A stretch of 64,000 nt of DNA from positions 62,001 through 126,000 of the forward strand of contig NW_020312281.1 of the NCBI RefSeq assembly GCF_002999335.1, given 5' to 3'. The position numbers and the translations under genes were made by a program. Under the pieces are notes generated by a model. The model was not told the DNA's origin. It was given only the letters and a program-made list of their open reading frames with translations, and did no database searches. Of the stretch, positions 1-12,050 are shown piece by piece (the stretch's first letter is position 1; each line of letters starts with the position of its first letter). The stretch comes from Cyclospora cayetanensis (lineage: Eukaryota > Apicomplexa > Conoidasida > Eucoccidiorida > Eimeriidae).

Positions 1-2900
1 GGCCTTGTTTCCGCATAGGCCTCCTCCATCAAGATCACAACCTGTGTTCTCTCTAGTATATAAGTCAAAGGAGAAGAGATCTTAGCAATGCGAAAAATTA
101 AATTGCGGCAATATAATGCAAGTCCTAGAACTTCTCAACGTCCTCACTGCTGGGTGAAGGTAAAGGCAACTTGTTGATAGCTTCGAGTTTTTTGCCGCAG
201 CTAGCTCAGTGTATGCAGCCATAACAGGGAATCCAAAGAATTAAACTTTTCACGCCACAAAATACTTACGTACATTCACATACTACCGCTTTCCCCGCAA
301 TAGCTGAAGCGCTTACCTAAGGTGCGGTAGCCTCGCTTGAGCGTTTCAACTGAATACTGAGATGTCTCCCATGTACAGTTAACCACCCCCACTTGATAAG
401 CCTATAACCCATCCGCATTAAGTAGTGTTTAGAGCTCGGCTGTACCAAGTCCAAGTGGCATAGGAAATACGCAGATATGCGTGTGAGACTGTGGAACGCC
501 GTTTTGAGTCTCTGTTATGGGCAAACGGGGACTTGCAAGAAGGCATTCGCGCAGTCGAGTGCCGCGTAAGCTGTTGTTTTCTGAAGTTTGTCTAGTGCTT
601 TTTAAGAATGAGTAGACTGTAGAGCTGTCTAATTTGTCAAGAGTTCGCCAATGTGAGAGACTAAAAATTTGTGCCCCAGGAATATTGCTCAGAGGATAGG
701 GCTAACGCATATCCGCCACCGCCTGACCCTTGTCAGCACCAACACTGAGCAGCTGTTCAGTAACTGCGCATGGCCCTTTTCAACGATTCATCTGCCTGCA
801 GGTCACTATCCTCTTTGTGCTGTGGAGGCTTCCGATACCTCATAACACAGCTTGGGGCTGACCCACGCTGTTGCATGGTACGGTACGTTGGACGACCAGG
901 TGGTCGGCGTGCTGACAACTCGTAATTCTTCAGCGAATTCGCGAGCTTCTTGGTATTCGCTCGTTCCTGCTCTTTCCGAATCCAACGTCCAATATAATTT
1001 CCTAACCAAGAACCCGTTTCACAGCCACCAACAGGGATGCAGGCGCAGAGGGGTCTCCTCTTAGTACTCTACTGGGAACCCGCAGAACGACTGTGCCTCA
1101 CCTTGCTCAGCTGCCAATTTCACCTCGCTCACAGCCAATGAGACTCTCTATATTAAGGAGACTTAAAATAGCCTCTTATACCGCTTTCAGGTACACGGAC
1201 CTCTACAACGTGTAGCTGTGCCCGCATGAGCCCCTTCCGCTGAGCACCCCATAAAGATGCGTAGAAGTACGGCAAGGAGCTTTGGTCCACCACAGAAGTC
1301 GCATAGCATGCTTATATGCTTCAATTATATCTGAAGCGACAGTTGTCTGCGGTAGTCTTGCCCATGCTTACGTTCTGCTGACCGTTAGCAAATCTGACTC
1401 TGAGACTGCGCAAACAAGTGGACAGGCACACTGTACTTCTGCCCCATTTCCGCTAATAACAGCTCCGCTTCGCATCCATTGCTAGGCTCTGTGAGCAATT
1501 CTTGACAATCAATGTGAACGTATATCAGTTCAGCAGATAATTGACCTACGAGGGGTCCCCAACTGCGGCTCGATCCTCTCTAGCCCCCTGCACTGCGCCA
1601 CAGCGTGCCAGGGGTCTTGCTCTTTTCCTTATGCGTCTTTTTTGGCTGCCAAGCTTCCTGCTTCTGCTGAGACTTGTCCCTTTATTGAAGTTTCTAGGCC
1701 TTTAGCATGCATTTGCAGTTTGGAAATTTATGACTCAATCTCCCGCAAAAGAAGCAAATGCGCTCTTGTGGGGCTGTATGTGCCTCTTTCGGAGCGTGGG
1801 CACTCTCTGGCATTTTCCGTCGCTCGCTATAGACAGTAGGCTAGCGCAAGTGGACGGATCCTTAGCATACAGGCTCTAAACTCCGATTTGGCTCTACCTC
1901 AGGCCAAAGACAAATTGGTTGAGCTCTATTCCTCTTGATCCTTTATATAGGCCCTCAGTTGCGGAAGTCTCACTGTTTATTTGCTTGTGTAGTCGCTGAG
2001 TCACTGCCCATCTTATGATTTTCTGATATGATTGTAGGCATAGACCTGAGGTATAATATTAATTACCCAGCTGTTCGCCTACACTGTGGCTCTTGCATTC
2101 TAAGCCTTCATATCCCTCAAATTACCAAAATATTTGTATATTCTTCTGTTTTAGCTGTATCAGAGGTCGCTGTTGAGCTGATCGGGGGATTAACCAACAA
2201 GTCAGGGCTTGTATAAAGCCTTGTATTGTATGTATCGCTGCAAGGAGACGAGTTCGAATACAATATAAGAGCCACCATTGTTGTGCCTTCCCTTCAATAA
2301 ACAAGTTGCAAGAAATATTCATTCCTTTTCGCCTAGAGGGTACACAGCGAGGCGCGTACCCATCCGGTTGATGAAATCTTCTAGTATTTGCCTTTTACAA
2401 CGCCGCCATACTTTGTTGGTCGGCACAGCCTCATTAATGCATTCATGATCATCATTGAATCAAAGATCATAGTCCGTTAAGTGTTGTGGGGAAGCATGCA
2501 TCCCGCAGCATCTACAGTGAGTGGACGAGCCGGTTAAGGGCTGCATTTCATCATCATGCACCAACCATAACGCTTTATCTAGAGGTGTTTATAGGTAGAT
2601 TAGGTCGGGAGTGCGTGATAGAATGCCATTAAGCCTTTTAAATGAGCTGCCTCCGTTTCCTGCCCCCACAGAATACGGTTCCTGTATTGGGGCAGAGAGA
2701 TACATAGGGTGCGTGTAGCTGCACCCTGGACGCAGTAGCAGTATTCAGAGCTAGGTCCACATAGCATCTGGCTCCCACGCACTTATTACTGTGTCTTGCT
2801 ATACCAAGAAAAAGTCACTGTGCAATGAATAATATATGGAGACAGACCAACCAATTAGTCCATTCCATGTTATTTCTTTGTTAAATGTAACTTATACTGC
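1..2900 (-). mobile_element. Degenerate Ty3/gypsy chromovirus-like retrotransposon, copy 1 (5' part and pol)
   Basis: This stretch is colinear at DNA level with two other minus-strand copies. Bases 1-620 match the reverse-transcriptase part at 28.2-28.9 and 41.3-41.9 kb. Bases 850-1500 match the protease region at 29.4-30.1 kb. Bases 1541-1900 match the conserved spacer (30.12-30.26 and 41.96-42.04 kb). Bases 2600-2890 match the gag-upstream segment at 31.4-31.66 and 42.8-43.1 kb. No frame stays open for more than about 70 codons, so it is a dead copy. The window edge cuts off its RNase H and integrase end. The assignment rests on homology to the better preserved copies, and the outer boundary near 2900 is approximate. 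Confidence 0.7.
1541..2320. repeat. Inverted repeat arm A (retrotransposon spacer)
   Basis: This segment reappears in reverse complement at 10040-10795. The 50 bases from about 1621 match the reverse complement of about 10665-10715 without a mismatch, and the flanking 60 bases differ at only one or two positions. The arms are far more alike than the other copies of the same spacer at 27.97, 30.12, 41.96 and 58.26 kb. This points to a recent insertion or gene conversion. Confidence 0.85.
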
Positions 2901-5657
2901 AGGAAGTGCGTCAGTGTAGCTTAGCCTGTCACAGGGAGGTTAGACCACACTCTCCGTAGGAATTCCACTGGGTGTACTTCGGTTTAAGGGATAGGATTAT
3001 GAGTTTTGCTGAGCTTGAAGTTCAGCGTTAAAGTTTATGTACTTGCAGTTGCCCGTGAACTCCTTCAATGGGAGTGCAAAAGGCTGCTTATTCCGCCCTG
3101 TGATATTTATTCGAAGGAAAGTGTTGTATTGAGTTGCTTGTGAGCATAGTATTTGTGACGATACCAAAAGAAAGTGTATTCCTCTGGCTTTACCAAGTCG
3201 TGGCTGGTCCACTGGCTGCTTGCCTATTGACGCTTTGTTACCCAGTCCTCTGTGCTGGAGCTGATGTATGCTTTAGTCTCTTATCTAAGCACATTCACAC
3301 TGACCATCATTTACGCCCCCAACCAACCCACGAAGGCCTGCCATGAACAGCCGCAAAAGAAGCCTATTAAGAGGGATCAGGCATTAAGGCCCCTTCCCCT
3401 TAGAACAAAAAAATGCGGGAAAGATAGCGATCCGGATTGGAGTACCAACCCCTCAAAAATAGGTTCCGTCCAAATGCCACAGGGCAACGCCGGTGAACCA
3501 AGGGCAAGCAGCTTGTGAAGCTACAAAAACCTTCCTGAGCATCATCAATACACTGTTCGTCGATTACAGCCCGGAAATACTCCGTAAGCTTCAAAGACTT
3601 CAAGTAAGCTACTGATCTGCACACATGACTTCTGTGCCAGTAGGATGCTTATTACAGACCCCAGCGTCCCTATCTTTAGACCCCACCTTCGCGTAACCTG
3701 TAGAGAAGCCGAACGGGCACCAGCACGGACCGAGGCTTCAAACATTTGAAACGCACTGACAATGAATTGGCCTGTGGTGTTGATGCTGACGGGTGAGCTG
3801 ATGGTGCCTACAGCCCCGGCAGCTCAAATTGCGTGAAAGGCCCACAAACGATTCTCTTTAGCTTGAGTGCACAACGTTCGTGATCATACTGATTACCCGA
3901 GGTGCTGAATTAAGCTACAGCTTTAGGATTTGACGTTCATGTGCCCGCAAGGCTCTATGTCGTCCTTATCAAACCGTAATTCCCAGCTCCCACTCAGTTC
4001 TGAAATTTTGCAGAGGAAAACGTTTTAAATGTATCTTTATGGCATTTAAGCATTACTCCAAAGTAATTCCCCTTTTGCATTTACGTTGGCCCTGCCACTT
4101 TGGCATGAATTATGTTGACGAGTTAAATGCGTCCACCAGCCCCCTCATTGGTCAATATGAAGTGCGCTGGGGCATGCTCCCCTTGGACGGAGCATTGGCT
4201 TTAAAGTTCTTCCACTGAAGGAGTCGTCCGCAACTACTTAATTTGTGCCCCTTTTAGGGTCGCACTCTTTGTTGGAGCTTGTTTTCTGAATATGCTGCCC
4301 AGTAGGTGTTTGTTCCAGCAGCAGCTAGCACGCAGAATCTTTGCAGTGCTTCCACCTGGCATGTACGAGCAACATTTACGCACAGACCAAGCAAACCTCT
4401 GGGCCTCTCATCTAGCAAGGATTTTCGCTTGATCCGCTTTTCACGTATGGATCCAGTGGCCAGCCGAACGCAGTGGCCACTATGCGGTATGGCAAGAAAT
4501 TTTTTGCTGGTTTGCCCTGTACGGACATATGATCTGGTGCGTAGTCCCAGCAAAAGCTGCAAGGGGGTGCATTTTTACCTACATGTGAACTGCAACACTG
4601 ATTAACCCTAGCAGCACCGATTGCGAGAAGAGGGGTTATTCACCCACTCGTCAAATTCGTGACTGGAACCCATCATTGACGCAAGTTTTCTTTCGAGTGG
4701 ATCCTGTTCGAAAATCCAGAAAATTGTCAACCACGCAGCTTGTCAGAGCTGCACTGTCCTGCTCCCTTGCACGCCCTTTCTCCTAACCATCTATGCCTAA
4801 AGTTGAGAGCCGCATAAGAATCACAATCGTCCCTACCGCGGAAGGCAGTCAATCGCAATCGGCGGCGCCCCATGTACTCGACTTCCACGAAGCGTACATG
4901 TGACTAGTACACGTCGGATACGTCAAGACACTTGTTTAAGACAAAGAGTTCTAGGGTGTTCGAGGAGCATCAATCCGACCCATGTAAGTGAGCACAATGA
5001 GGAAGAGATCTTTAACCGTATTTGATGCGCTCTCTCTGTGGTCTTCGCCAAGGGGGCTTCTGCAACGGTGATTCCAAGGCTTGCATGCACCGTCTGCTAC
5101 CTCGTAATTGGCTCATACGCGTCCTGATAATCATCGCGTCCGTTTGCGCACACCCTATCGTCCTGAGCTATGCACTGGATGGCGCGACTTCCCAATCCTA
5201 GGGCCAACTGATATACCTTTTGCCTCCGGGCCCCCAACAGAGTGACTTTTGAGCAGGCCCGTAAAAAATTAGGCGTTAGCATTTAAGGGCTTGGCTTGTC
5301 AAGCCACTAAGAGGAATCAGTGAAGTTAAGGAGACCGCATGCTCCTTTTCTTTTCACACAAACTGGGCTGCTGGACCCGGAAGGTCTGAAGTTTAACCCG
5401 TGGGCACTCTTGAACCAATCCGACTACAGGCAGCCGGGACCTGTGGATAATTTTCTCTGTGACTGGCTGCTACACCCATGATATTAAAAAGTCGCCCCCA
5501 TTTTGGTCTCTTCGGCATCAAAAAATCTCTGCTGGCTAGTTCAAAGCGGACTACGCAGCCGGTATTCCGTGCTGATTGAAGCAGCGCGAGTGCTGATTGA
5601 AGCAGCGCGAACCACACTATCGAAATGCCTGTGGCGTGCGCATTTGCACTGAGAGCT
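2901..5657. other. Intergenic, no supported gene
   Basis: Open frames are short (about 100 codons at most, for example near 4254-4605 on both strands) and show no domain, splice structure or similarity I recognise. It may hold older, unrecognisable retrotransposon sequence. Confidence 0.5.
5569..5610. repeat. Perfect 21-bp tandem duplication
   Basis: The unit GTGCTGATTGAAGCAGCGCGA occurs twice in a row (5569-5589 and 5590-5610). It lies just 3' of the stop codon of the minus-strand gene ending at 5658, probably in its 3' untranslated region. Confidence 0.9.
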
Positions 5658-8308
5658 CTAAGATTCTTGTGGCTCCTGGTCGGCACGCCCCGCAAAATCT
5701 CCACGCATCATGTCATAAACTTCCTGGCGGTGCCAACCCCAAAACAAGGCGGTGCCTAGGGAGCCCGTAGCCGCAGCTACCATGGCTCCTCCCATGAGTA
5801 GGTGACCCGAGGCAAGCGCTGCGATACCGAGCCCCACCTTGATTCCTGCCCATAGCCCGCTGACCTAAGACGCACAGAAGTCGCAAAAAGCGCATCACTG
5901 ACGCTAGTTCCAGCAGCCTTCTCTTGACACCCATGCTCTAGACGCAGTACACTCGGGAAGCTTTCTCGTATAACGCAAGGTTCTCATGCATGCTGTGACA
6001 ACAGATCTCGGCTCGAAATAGCTTTGAGACAAGAACATATATAGGTGGCCAGAGACACTGAAAGTTGCACTCCCCCGTGGGTGCATACCCTCTCTTGTTG
6101 ATTGCTATGTCCAGCTAGAGCACTGCCCTCGAGGCGGCATAAGGGGAAGCGCAGGCGTCAGAATAAATGAGCACTTCGACGTCTCACCTCCGGACCACCA
6201 GTGTTAACAAGTTCCGCAACGTGGTATCGCGCCTCAGAGATTGAAGGGGAGGAAATCAGCGCTACAGAGTGGTGTACCAGGTTGGCACTTCGGTTTCTCA
6301 GATGCCCTGCAACGAAATGAGGATTCAGCTTTCCCAAGAGCCTGACATGGGTGCTTCCACCGTCCTCTGGCTGCTGCTGTGAAGCTGCCTCTAGTGCTAC
6401 ATGGTCACCGGCGTCTGCTGAAATACGCCTTTTCGAGGCCCCGCATGCTCCAAAGAAAGGAGCAAGCAGGGCATCCATTTTCGTGTCGGCTCCCACAACT
6501 GCAGTATATGCTGCGCCTGCTGCCCGCTGTACTGCCTTAATCGATCGGCGTGAGGCCGCTGATAGTGCGCACTGAAAGGAAGACCATACAGTCTGTCTCG
6601 GCTGCTGAGTGACGTATTGTGCTGCTGTGGCTACCTCCGAGCTTACCTGTGCTGCGTCTCCTTCACGCAATTCCAGATGCATTCCTTGCCTAGTAAAAAC
6701 TGCCACACCCGTGTCTTCCCCCACTTTATTCTGATTCTGCTGTACCGGCGAAGACCGAGCATTCGGTAATTGGACCGTTGCTTCACTAAGGGGAAAACGC
6801 TCCGCTGCGCACGCCGCACGCGCCTCCAGCAGATGCAGCGAGTGAATGCGCAATGCGTCGCTCTTGCCGCACTCTGTGTGGCTGTCTGAAGCCTCTAAAA
6901 TGTTTCCACAACCACTGGTCTGGCCTATCTCTGATAAAAAGTTTGTATTTTTACCACTTGAGACCGTGTTCTCCCTTTTATGAAGGCCTCCTAAGGCCAT
7001 ATCATGTGCCGTATAAGAAGTGCCATCCGCATGAACTCCAGCTTGACCTAGCCCCTCAGCGCCTTCTGGAAGCACGCCTAAAGGACCAGTCGATCCCCCC
7101 AAAATTTTCGTCGCGGACAGGGAGCTCTCTTCTCCAATATCCATGCGTGGGGGGTGGTACGTCTGCAACAATTTGCCTCCAGCAGCGCGGCAATCAGCAC
7201 CCTCTGGTCCGCTACCCTGCAGTATGGAAAAAGGATCTGCAATTGCAGAAATCCCGTTCTGCTCGCCGCATCGTTCATTGCTTGGAGAACAAACCCACCG
7301 AGGTGCGAGAGGCATGAATATGTGATCGTGCTCATGATCCGCCTTTCTCCCCTCATCAGCCTCTCCAGTCCCCAGAATAGCACGACTGCCATTCGCGCTT
7401 GCGTTCAGTGCTCCCGCTACACTGCCTGATTCTACAGCTTTGTCGCCTATTATTAACGCGATAGCCTCCCGCAGTCTCTCCTTTGTCGAACAGATCGGGT
7501 CTCTATTGGAGCTCTTCAAATTCATGTAGCCTACTGCTGCAAGCAGCGGCACTCTTGCGGCCTCCAAAAACACGGAGAAGTCAGTTGCTGCAACTGTTGA
7601 GGCAGTTGCTGACGCAACAGCGGTTGCTGTGGCTTTCGCAGCGCTCCATACCCTAGCAGCCACAGAAACGCTTCTTTGAAGTGGAGATGTAGCATGAGGG
7701 CAGGTGGGAGCAGGCAGGCTGCCAAGTGTGTCGTTTGCGAGTGCCGGTGTAGCCCTTGCATCTAGTAAGGCATCGTCTCCTTTGCAAGAAGCAACCGAGG
7801 CATCAATAAACGCCAGAGCAGCAGAAACATCATTTCGTGAGTGTGCTCTAGCAACAATAAGGAGGTCGGACAAGCTCGAGCTTGGAAGCAAATACCTTTT
7901 TTCGGCCTCTTCCTCTTCTGCTCTACACGCAAGCAGCACTGCAGCGCGAACAGGCGCAGATGGTGATAATGACTGAGATAAATCCGCTTCAGTTAGCATC
8001 CAACAAGGCACCTCGACGGCAAACTTTTCTGGATCACCCGAAAACAAAGAATTTGATTCCCCTATACATGAAACATCGCCTGCGCCAAGCTCTGCTGCGT
8101 ACGCCCTGGAAAGACAGCTTCTCATGCAATCCCTCTCTAGCTGTATGAAAGCGCACACGTTCATTGATAATGCTTCGAAATCGGCGCCCCTCGGAAAAAG
8201 CCCCTTCAAGGTAGACACTGTAATTGCAATAGCCCTGGGTGCGCTCAATCGTTTACGAGACAAATTGCTTCTATTCCGCGTGCCGTAACCCCCAAAACTG
8301 ACGCTCAA
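5658..8308 (-). CDS. Coccidian hypothetical membrane-module protein, large paralogue
   Basis: I do not recognise a known family. Exon 1 runs 8308-6188 (707 codons) and ends in GGTCCGGAG followed by a GTGAGA donor. The likely second and last exon is 5864-5658, after a CTTAG acceptor; both are phase 0, giving about 775 residues. The N-terminal two thirds are rich in alanine and serine, with no signal peptide. The end of exon 1 carries HSVALISS ... HVAELVNTGGPE. Exon 2 begins VSGLWAGIKVGLGIAAL, followed by SGHLLMGGAMVAAATGSLGT, which is probably a membrane hairpin. The protein at 18318-19485 has the same motifs and the same intron position, so the two are paralogues. Without the splice the frame would end a few codons past the GPE motif. 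Function unknown. The first exon is firm; the second rests on the paralogue. Confidence 0.75.
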
Positions 8309-9199
8309 GCAGTGATGTATGAAGGTTCAAGGCTTTTATAAAGTATCATTAGCTCCACGGGCTGCTCAGTTCCACCATCCGGGGGCAAAACCATCCTATC
8401 TGTTGGTTAGCAAGTAGCAGCCTGCAGGCTCTGGGGGCTACAGCTTGGTGGATTGGTGTACAGTAGAAGCAAAAGTAGAAGAGCGTCACCCAATCAAAAT
8501 AACGGAAGCCCTTAGAAGATGACTGGTGGGCGCAGGTGGGATGGTGGGTGAACTATGGATGAGGGATATATCCACCCAGGCTATGAGAGGGACGGAACAA
8601 ATACGTTACAGTTGAACGCTGCCTCCAGCCCCTCTAGTTAATACACCGAACGAGGCAAGGCAAAAAAGGTCAAAGATTATAGTATATAAAACGGTACTCC
8701 TGTTGTGAAATGAAGAGTCTGTCGCCCATTGTGGAGATACACCCCGACCACTGCAATGATCGGATGTCGTCGTCGGGTGGTCACTGAGGCATTGCGGCCG
8801 GTTCACCGCAGAGTTCGAAGGACCTTTATACTGTTGCCTTAGGTGGCAGTAGCCTTGAGTGCTATGCTATAGGAGTGCCTGTATTGGCGAAGGAAGATAC
8901 TATAGTTGGTGAAACGTGTGGACCGTGATACCACTGGTCTCGTAACACACTTCAGCACATCGACGTAGCACTGCAAACCGAAGTGATTGAGCCCTTGATA
9001 ATGTTTTTGTTTGTATGTAAACTTTGAAACACACGAATTGAATTGTGGAAAAAGCAGGTTTACTGCTCGTTGCACGGATACCAGTAGTACTGTTGTGGGA
9101 AAGGAGATGCATGGTGGGCAGACCTACACGTAGGCAGACACCATTACACTAGTTTTGTGAATTCATCATCACGTTAAAACTAATCAGCTTGATTAGTTT
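8309..9199. other. Intergenic, upstream region of the 5658-8308 gene
   Basis: No coding exon is supported. It should contain the promoter of the minus-strand gene starting at 8308, but no coccidian promoter motif can be named from sequence alone. Confidence 0.45.
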
Positions 9200-10039
9200 T
9201 AATCTATCTTGTATTCGCAACAAAAAAGCTTTGGGTCCCCACTGCAAGGAAATAGTTGTGTACCAGGCTAAGCTACGCTTAAGAACATTGTACTAAACAG
9301 TGAGATTCCACTAAGAACCGGTAAACGGTTCTTTATTTCGTTCTTCGGTGTGTATCTTACGTATTGTAGAGTAGCATAAGATTAGTGCAAGAGGCGCAAT
9401 AATGTGAATGTGGCACTAGACCTACATGCGATAAGTAACTGTATGGGATTGTTTGGAGACCTTAAAGAAGCACTTACGCTCACCCTACCTGTTTCTCCCC
9501 CCTCAATTCAAGAGCTCCTGGGTGCAGGAATAAGGTAGCTAGGGACTTTTCCAAAAAACCTTTTTTATCTTGCTATAAAGCTTGTGCTGAGTAACCCATG
9601 TTGTGTACACTTCTTCCCCGGCTCATCTAGTCGCTGTGGATACTGTGAGATGCAGGCCTCCCACAAAAGGTATCGGACTTCGACAAAGTCACTCACGTTT
9701 TTTGTATTTTGGTTCTTGTTGGCATAGTCTGGGGTTAATTTGCCATCTGGCTAAAGACCCAGACTGCGGCTAAAAGCCTGCTGGAGCAGCAGAAATCCGC
9801 TTGCAAGCACCTGTAAACGCAGTAGCTCCACAGTTGCTAGAAGGTCATGATTTGCCAGCCACTAGGATGCTCATGGATGCGTCGATTAGGTCATGCCACG
9901 GAAAAGTATGACCGGCAATTTGAATTGGCATATTGTCGAGGAGTTGATCAGCCGATTGGGGATATATCTCGCTGTATACCCTCTGGATAAAAATTCCGAG
10001 TGCCCCATACAGCATGACTATGGTAAGGAGAGGTATTAA

Positions 10040-10795
10040 AAATGAAGCTCTATATAAGTAGAGGACGTCATCTGCTTGGAGAAAATATTGCCGCTCAAGC
10101 CTTTACGCAAGCCTTGACCTATCGCGCATGGCTCATCTCAACAGAAAGCATAGCAGGGGTTGGAGAGCCCAACTATAAGGATCTACGAACACCTTGGTAT
10201 TTCGAGAGATATCAAACCTTAGTTGCCACGAGGCAGGGTGTAGGCAAACAACTGGGTTATTAATATTATACCTCAGGTCTATGCCTACAATCACATCAGA
10301 TCATCGTAGGATGGGCAGTGCCTCAGCGACTACACAAACAAATAAACAGTGAGACTTCCGCAACTGAGGGCCAATCTAAAGGATCAAGAGGAACCGAGCT
10401 CAACCAGTGCGTCTTTGGCCTTTAAGGTAGAGCCAAATCGGAGTTTAGAGCCTGTAAATGCTGAGGCTCCGTCCACCTGCGCTAGCCTACTGTCTATAGC
10501 CAGCGATAGGAAATGCTCGAGAAGGCCCACGCACCGAAAAAGTCACACACAGCCCCACAAGAGCGCACTTGCTTTTATCGTGGGAGGTTGAGTCATAAAT
10601 TCCCAAACTGCAAATGCATGCTAAAGGCCCAGGAACTCCAATAAAGGGACAATACTCAGCAGAAGCAGGAAGCTTGGCAGCCAAAAAAGACGCATAAGGA
10701 AAAGAGCAAGACCCCTGGCACGCTGTGGCGCAGTGCAGGGGGCTAGAGAGGATCGAGCCCCAGTTGAGGATCCCTTGTAGGTCAGTTATATATTG
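10040..10795. repeat. Inverted repeat arm B (retrotransposon spacer)
   Basis: Near-identical reverse complement of 1541-2320. The two arms enclose about 7.7 kb that includes the 5658-8308 gene. Confidence 0.85.
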
Positions 10796-10899
10796 AAACT
10801 CTCGGAACTGTCCGCTGACTATGCCGCGCATGCAGGTGACCCGTGTGGAGGTGGACAATACATCGGAAGCCGTAAAAATGCTAGATTATAGGACAGTTG

Positions 10900-12050
10900 A
10901 GCTCTGAGACCAGACTACAGGAAAGGGTTTGGTCAAGCGTGTTGAGGAACACCAGTTTCAATGGCTCACGGGGGAGCAGGTGCGGAAGTGGCTGCCTGTG
11001 GGAGAACACGTGGCTATGTTTAGCTAGCAACACTGGCCACTATGGACAATAATTGTCGTGTTCCTTGCTGATTGTCCTTCCACAGAGCATGCCCTGCCCG
11101 ATTCAGCTACTTGCATTTACAGATATTGCATGCAAAGCCCCCTGTTATATTGTTAAGATGCCATCTACACTCAGACTTATGCTTAGGTACTAACGCGCTT
11201 GTTGCCTTTAGGTTCTTCCTTGAGCTACTTAGAGGCTTTAAAGTTGATTGTGCTGCATACGCCAGCCGTACTTGCCTGCAAACATTGCTCGACGAAGCAC
11301 AGAGGCACTTCGGAGCTAAAACATATTTGGATTCCTTGTACACATTTTACTGCCCAGTTTTCTGGCAGCAGAAAGCTCAAGCATTCCAGCATCCCCACAG
11401 CAGCGAGCCACCGCACCGCCTCAAGCGTGGTCGTTTAATTCCTTCCTCATCTTCGGATAGTGCGTGTGCATTCTACCAGTCAAATTCACATTAGCGGTTG
11501 AATCAGACTTTTGCTGTCCTCTTTTGCAGTGTTTTCGCTGTTCTGTCTGCCTGGAGAGTGATGATAGTGCAGGAGCTTTTTCGCTGTCCTGCATTCAGTT
11601 GGTCCGGATGTGCCGGTACACGACACGAAGAAGTATGCTTTACGATAGGTGGTAAGACGCAGCGGACTAAGTCCAAACATTTTCTGCTACTATTTTATAC
11701 TTGACGAAGAATCGGTGAGAAAATGAATACTTGGCTGTCTACCGGAATACCTCATTTATTGCAAGCTAGCATTCGCTTGAATGCAAAAATATGCAACGCT
11801 ATGTGCGTATGTGTATACCAGCTGCTATGTCTAAGTCGCTGTGAATGCATGGAGCGCTTTGAAGAAACAGCTACGCGCAGATATGCTGTCTCTCCCCTCT
11901 CATTTGTGAAATCTCTGAGGGTCGCGGGGAGGGAAAGGCAATTGTTTTTAGGAACGATTAATTATTTTCCATCAAGTTCTTATGGAGTGTGAAGTTACAT
12001 GTCTATTCGCGGAGACTAAATGGGGCCTTCTAGAGTGAATCGCGTTCAGG
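10900..12050 (+). repeat. LTR-like 3' region, copy
   Basis: Diverged but colinear with 62600-63670 downstream of an integrase and chromodomain remnant. Shared landmarks are CTGGAGAGTGATGATAG (CTGGAGAGTGGCGATGA in the other copy), the following TTGGTCCG, and near the end a CTCTCCCCTC ... GAGGGTC(G/A)CGG block. Part of it also matches 38910-39300 in reverse orientation. Its position after integrase in one copy is why I call it LTR-like; paired terminal repeats were not delimited. Confidence 0.5.

Larger units (their letters stand above)
9200..12050 (+). mobile_element. Internally deleted chromovirus-like element, plus orientation
   Basis: The order is a gag-region fragment (9640-9960), the conserved spacer (10040-10795) and a 3' LTR-like region (10900-12050). 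The gag fragment shares the marker ACGCAGTAGCTCCACAG with copies at 27.19 and 57.51 kb. Protease, reverse transcriptase, RNase H and integrase are absent, so the spacer joins almost directly to the LTR-like region. The LTR-like part aligns with 62.6-63.67 kb. Open frames are short. The left boundary near 9200 is a guess. Confidence 0.65.

Noticed and set aside
6351..7976. Several plus-strand frames inside 6.3-8.0 kb
   Set aside because: They overlap the 707-codon open exon on the minus strand and show no splice structure or family.
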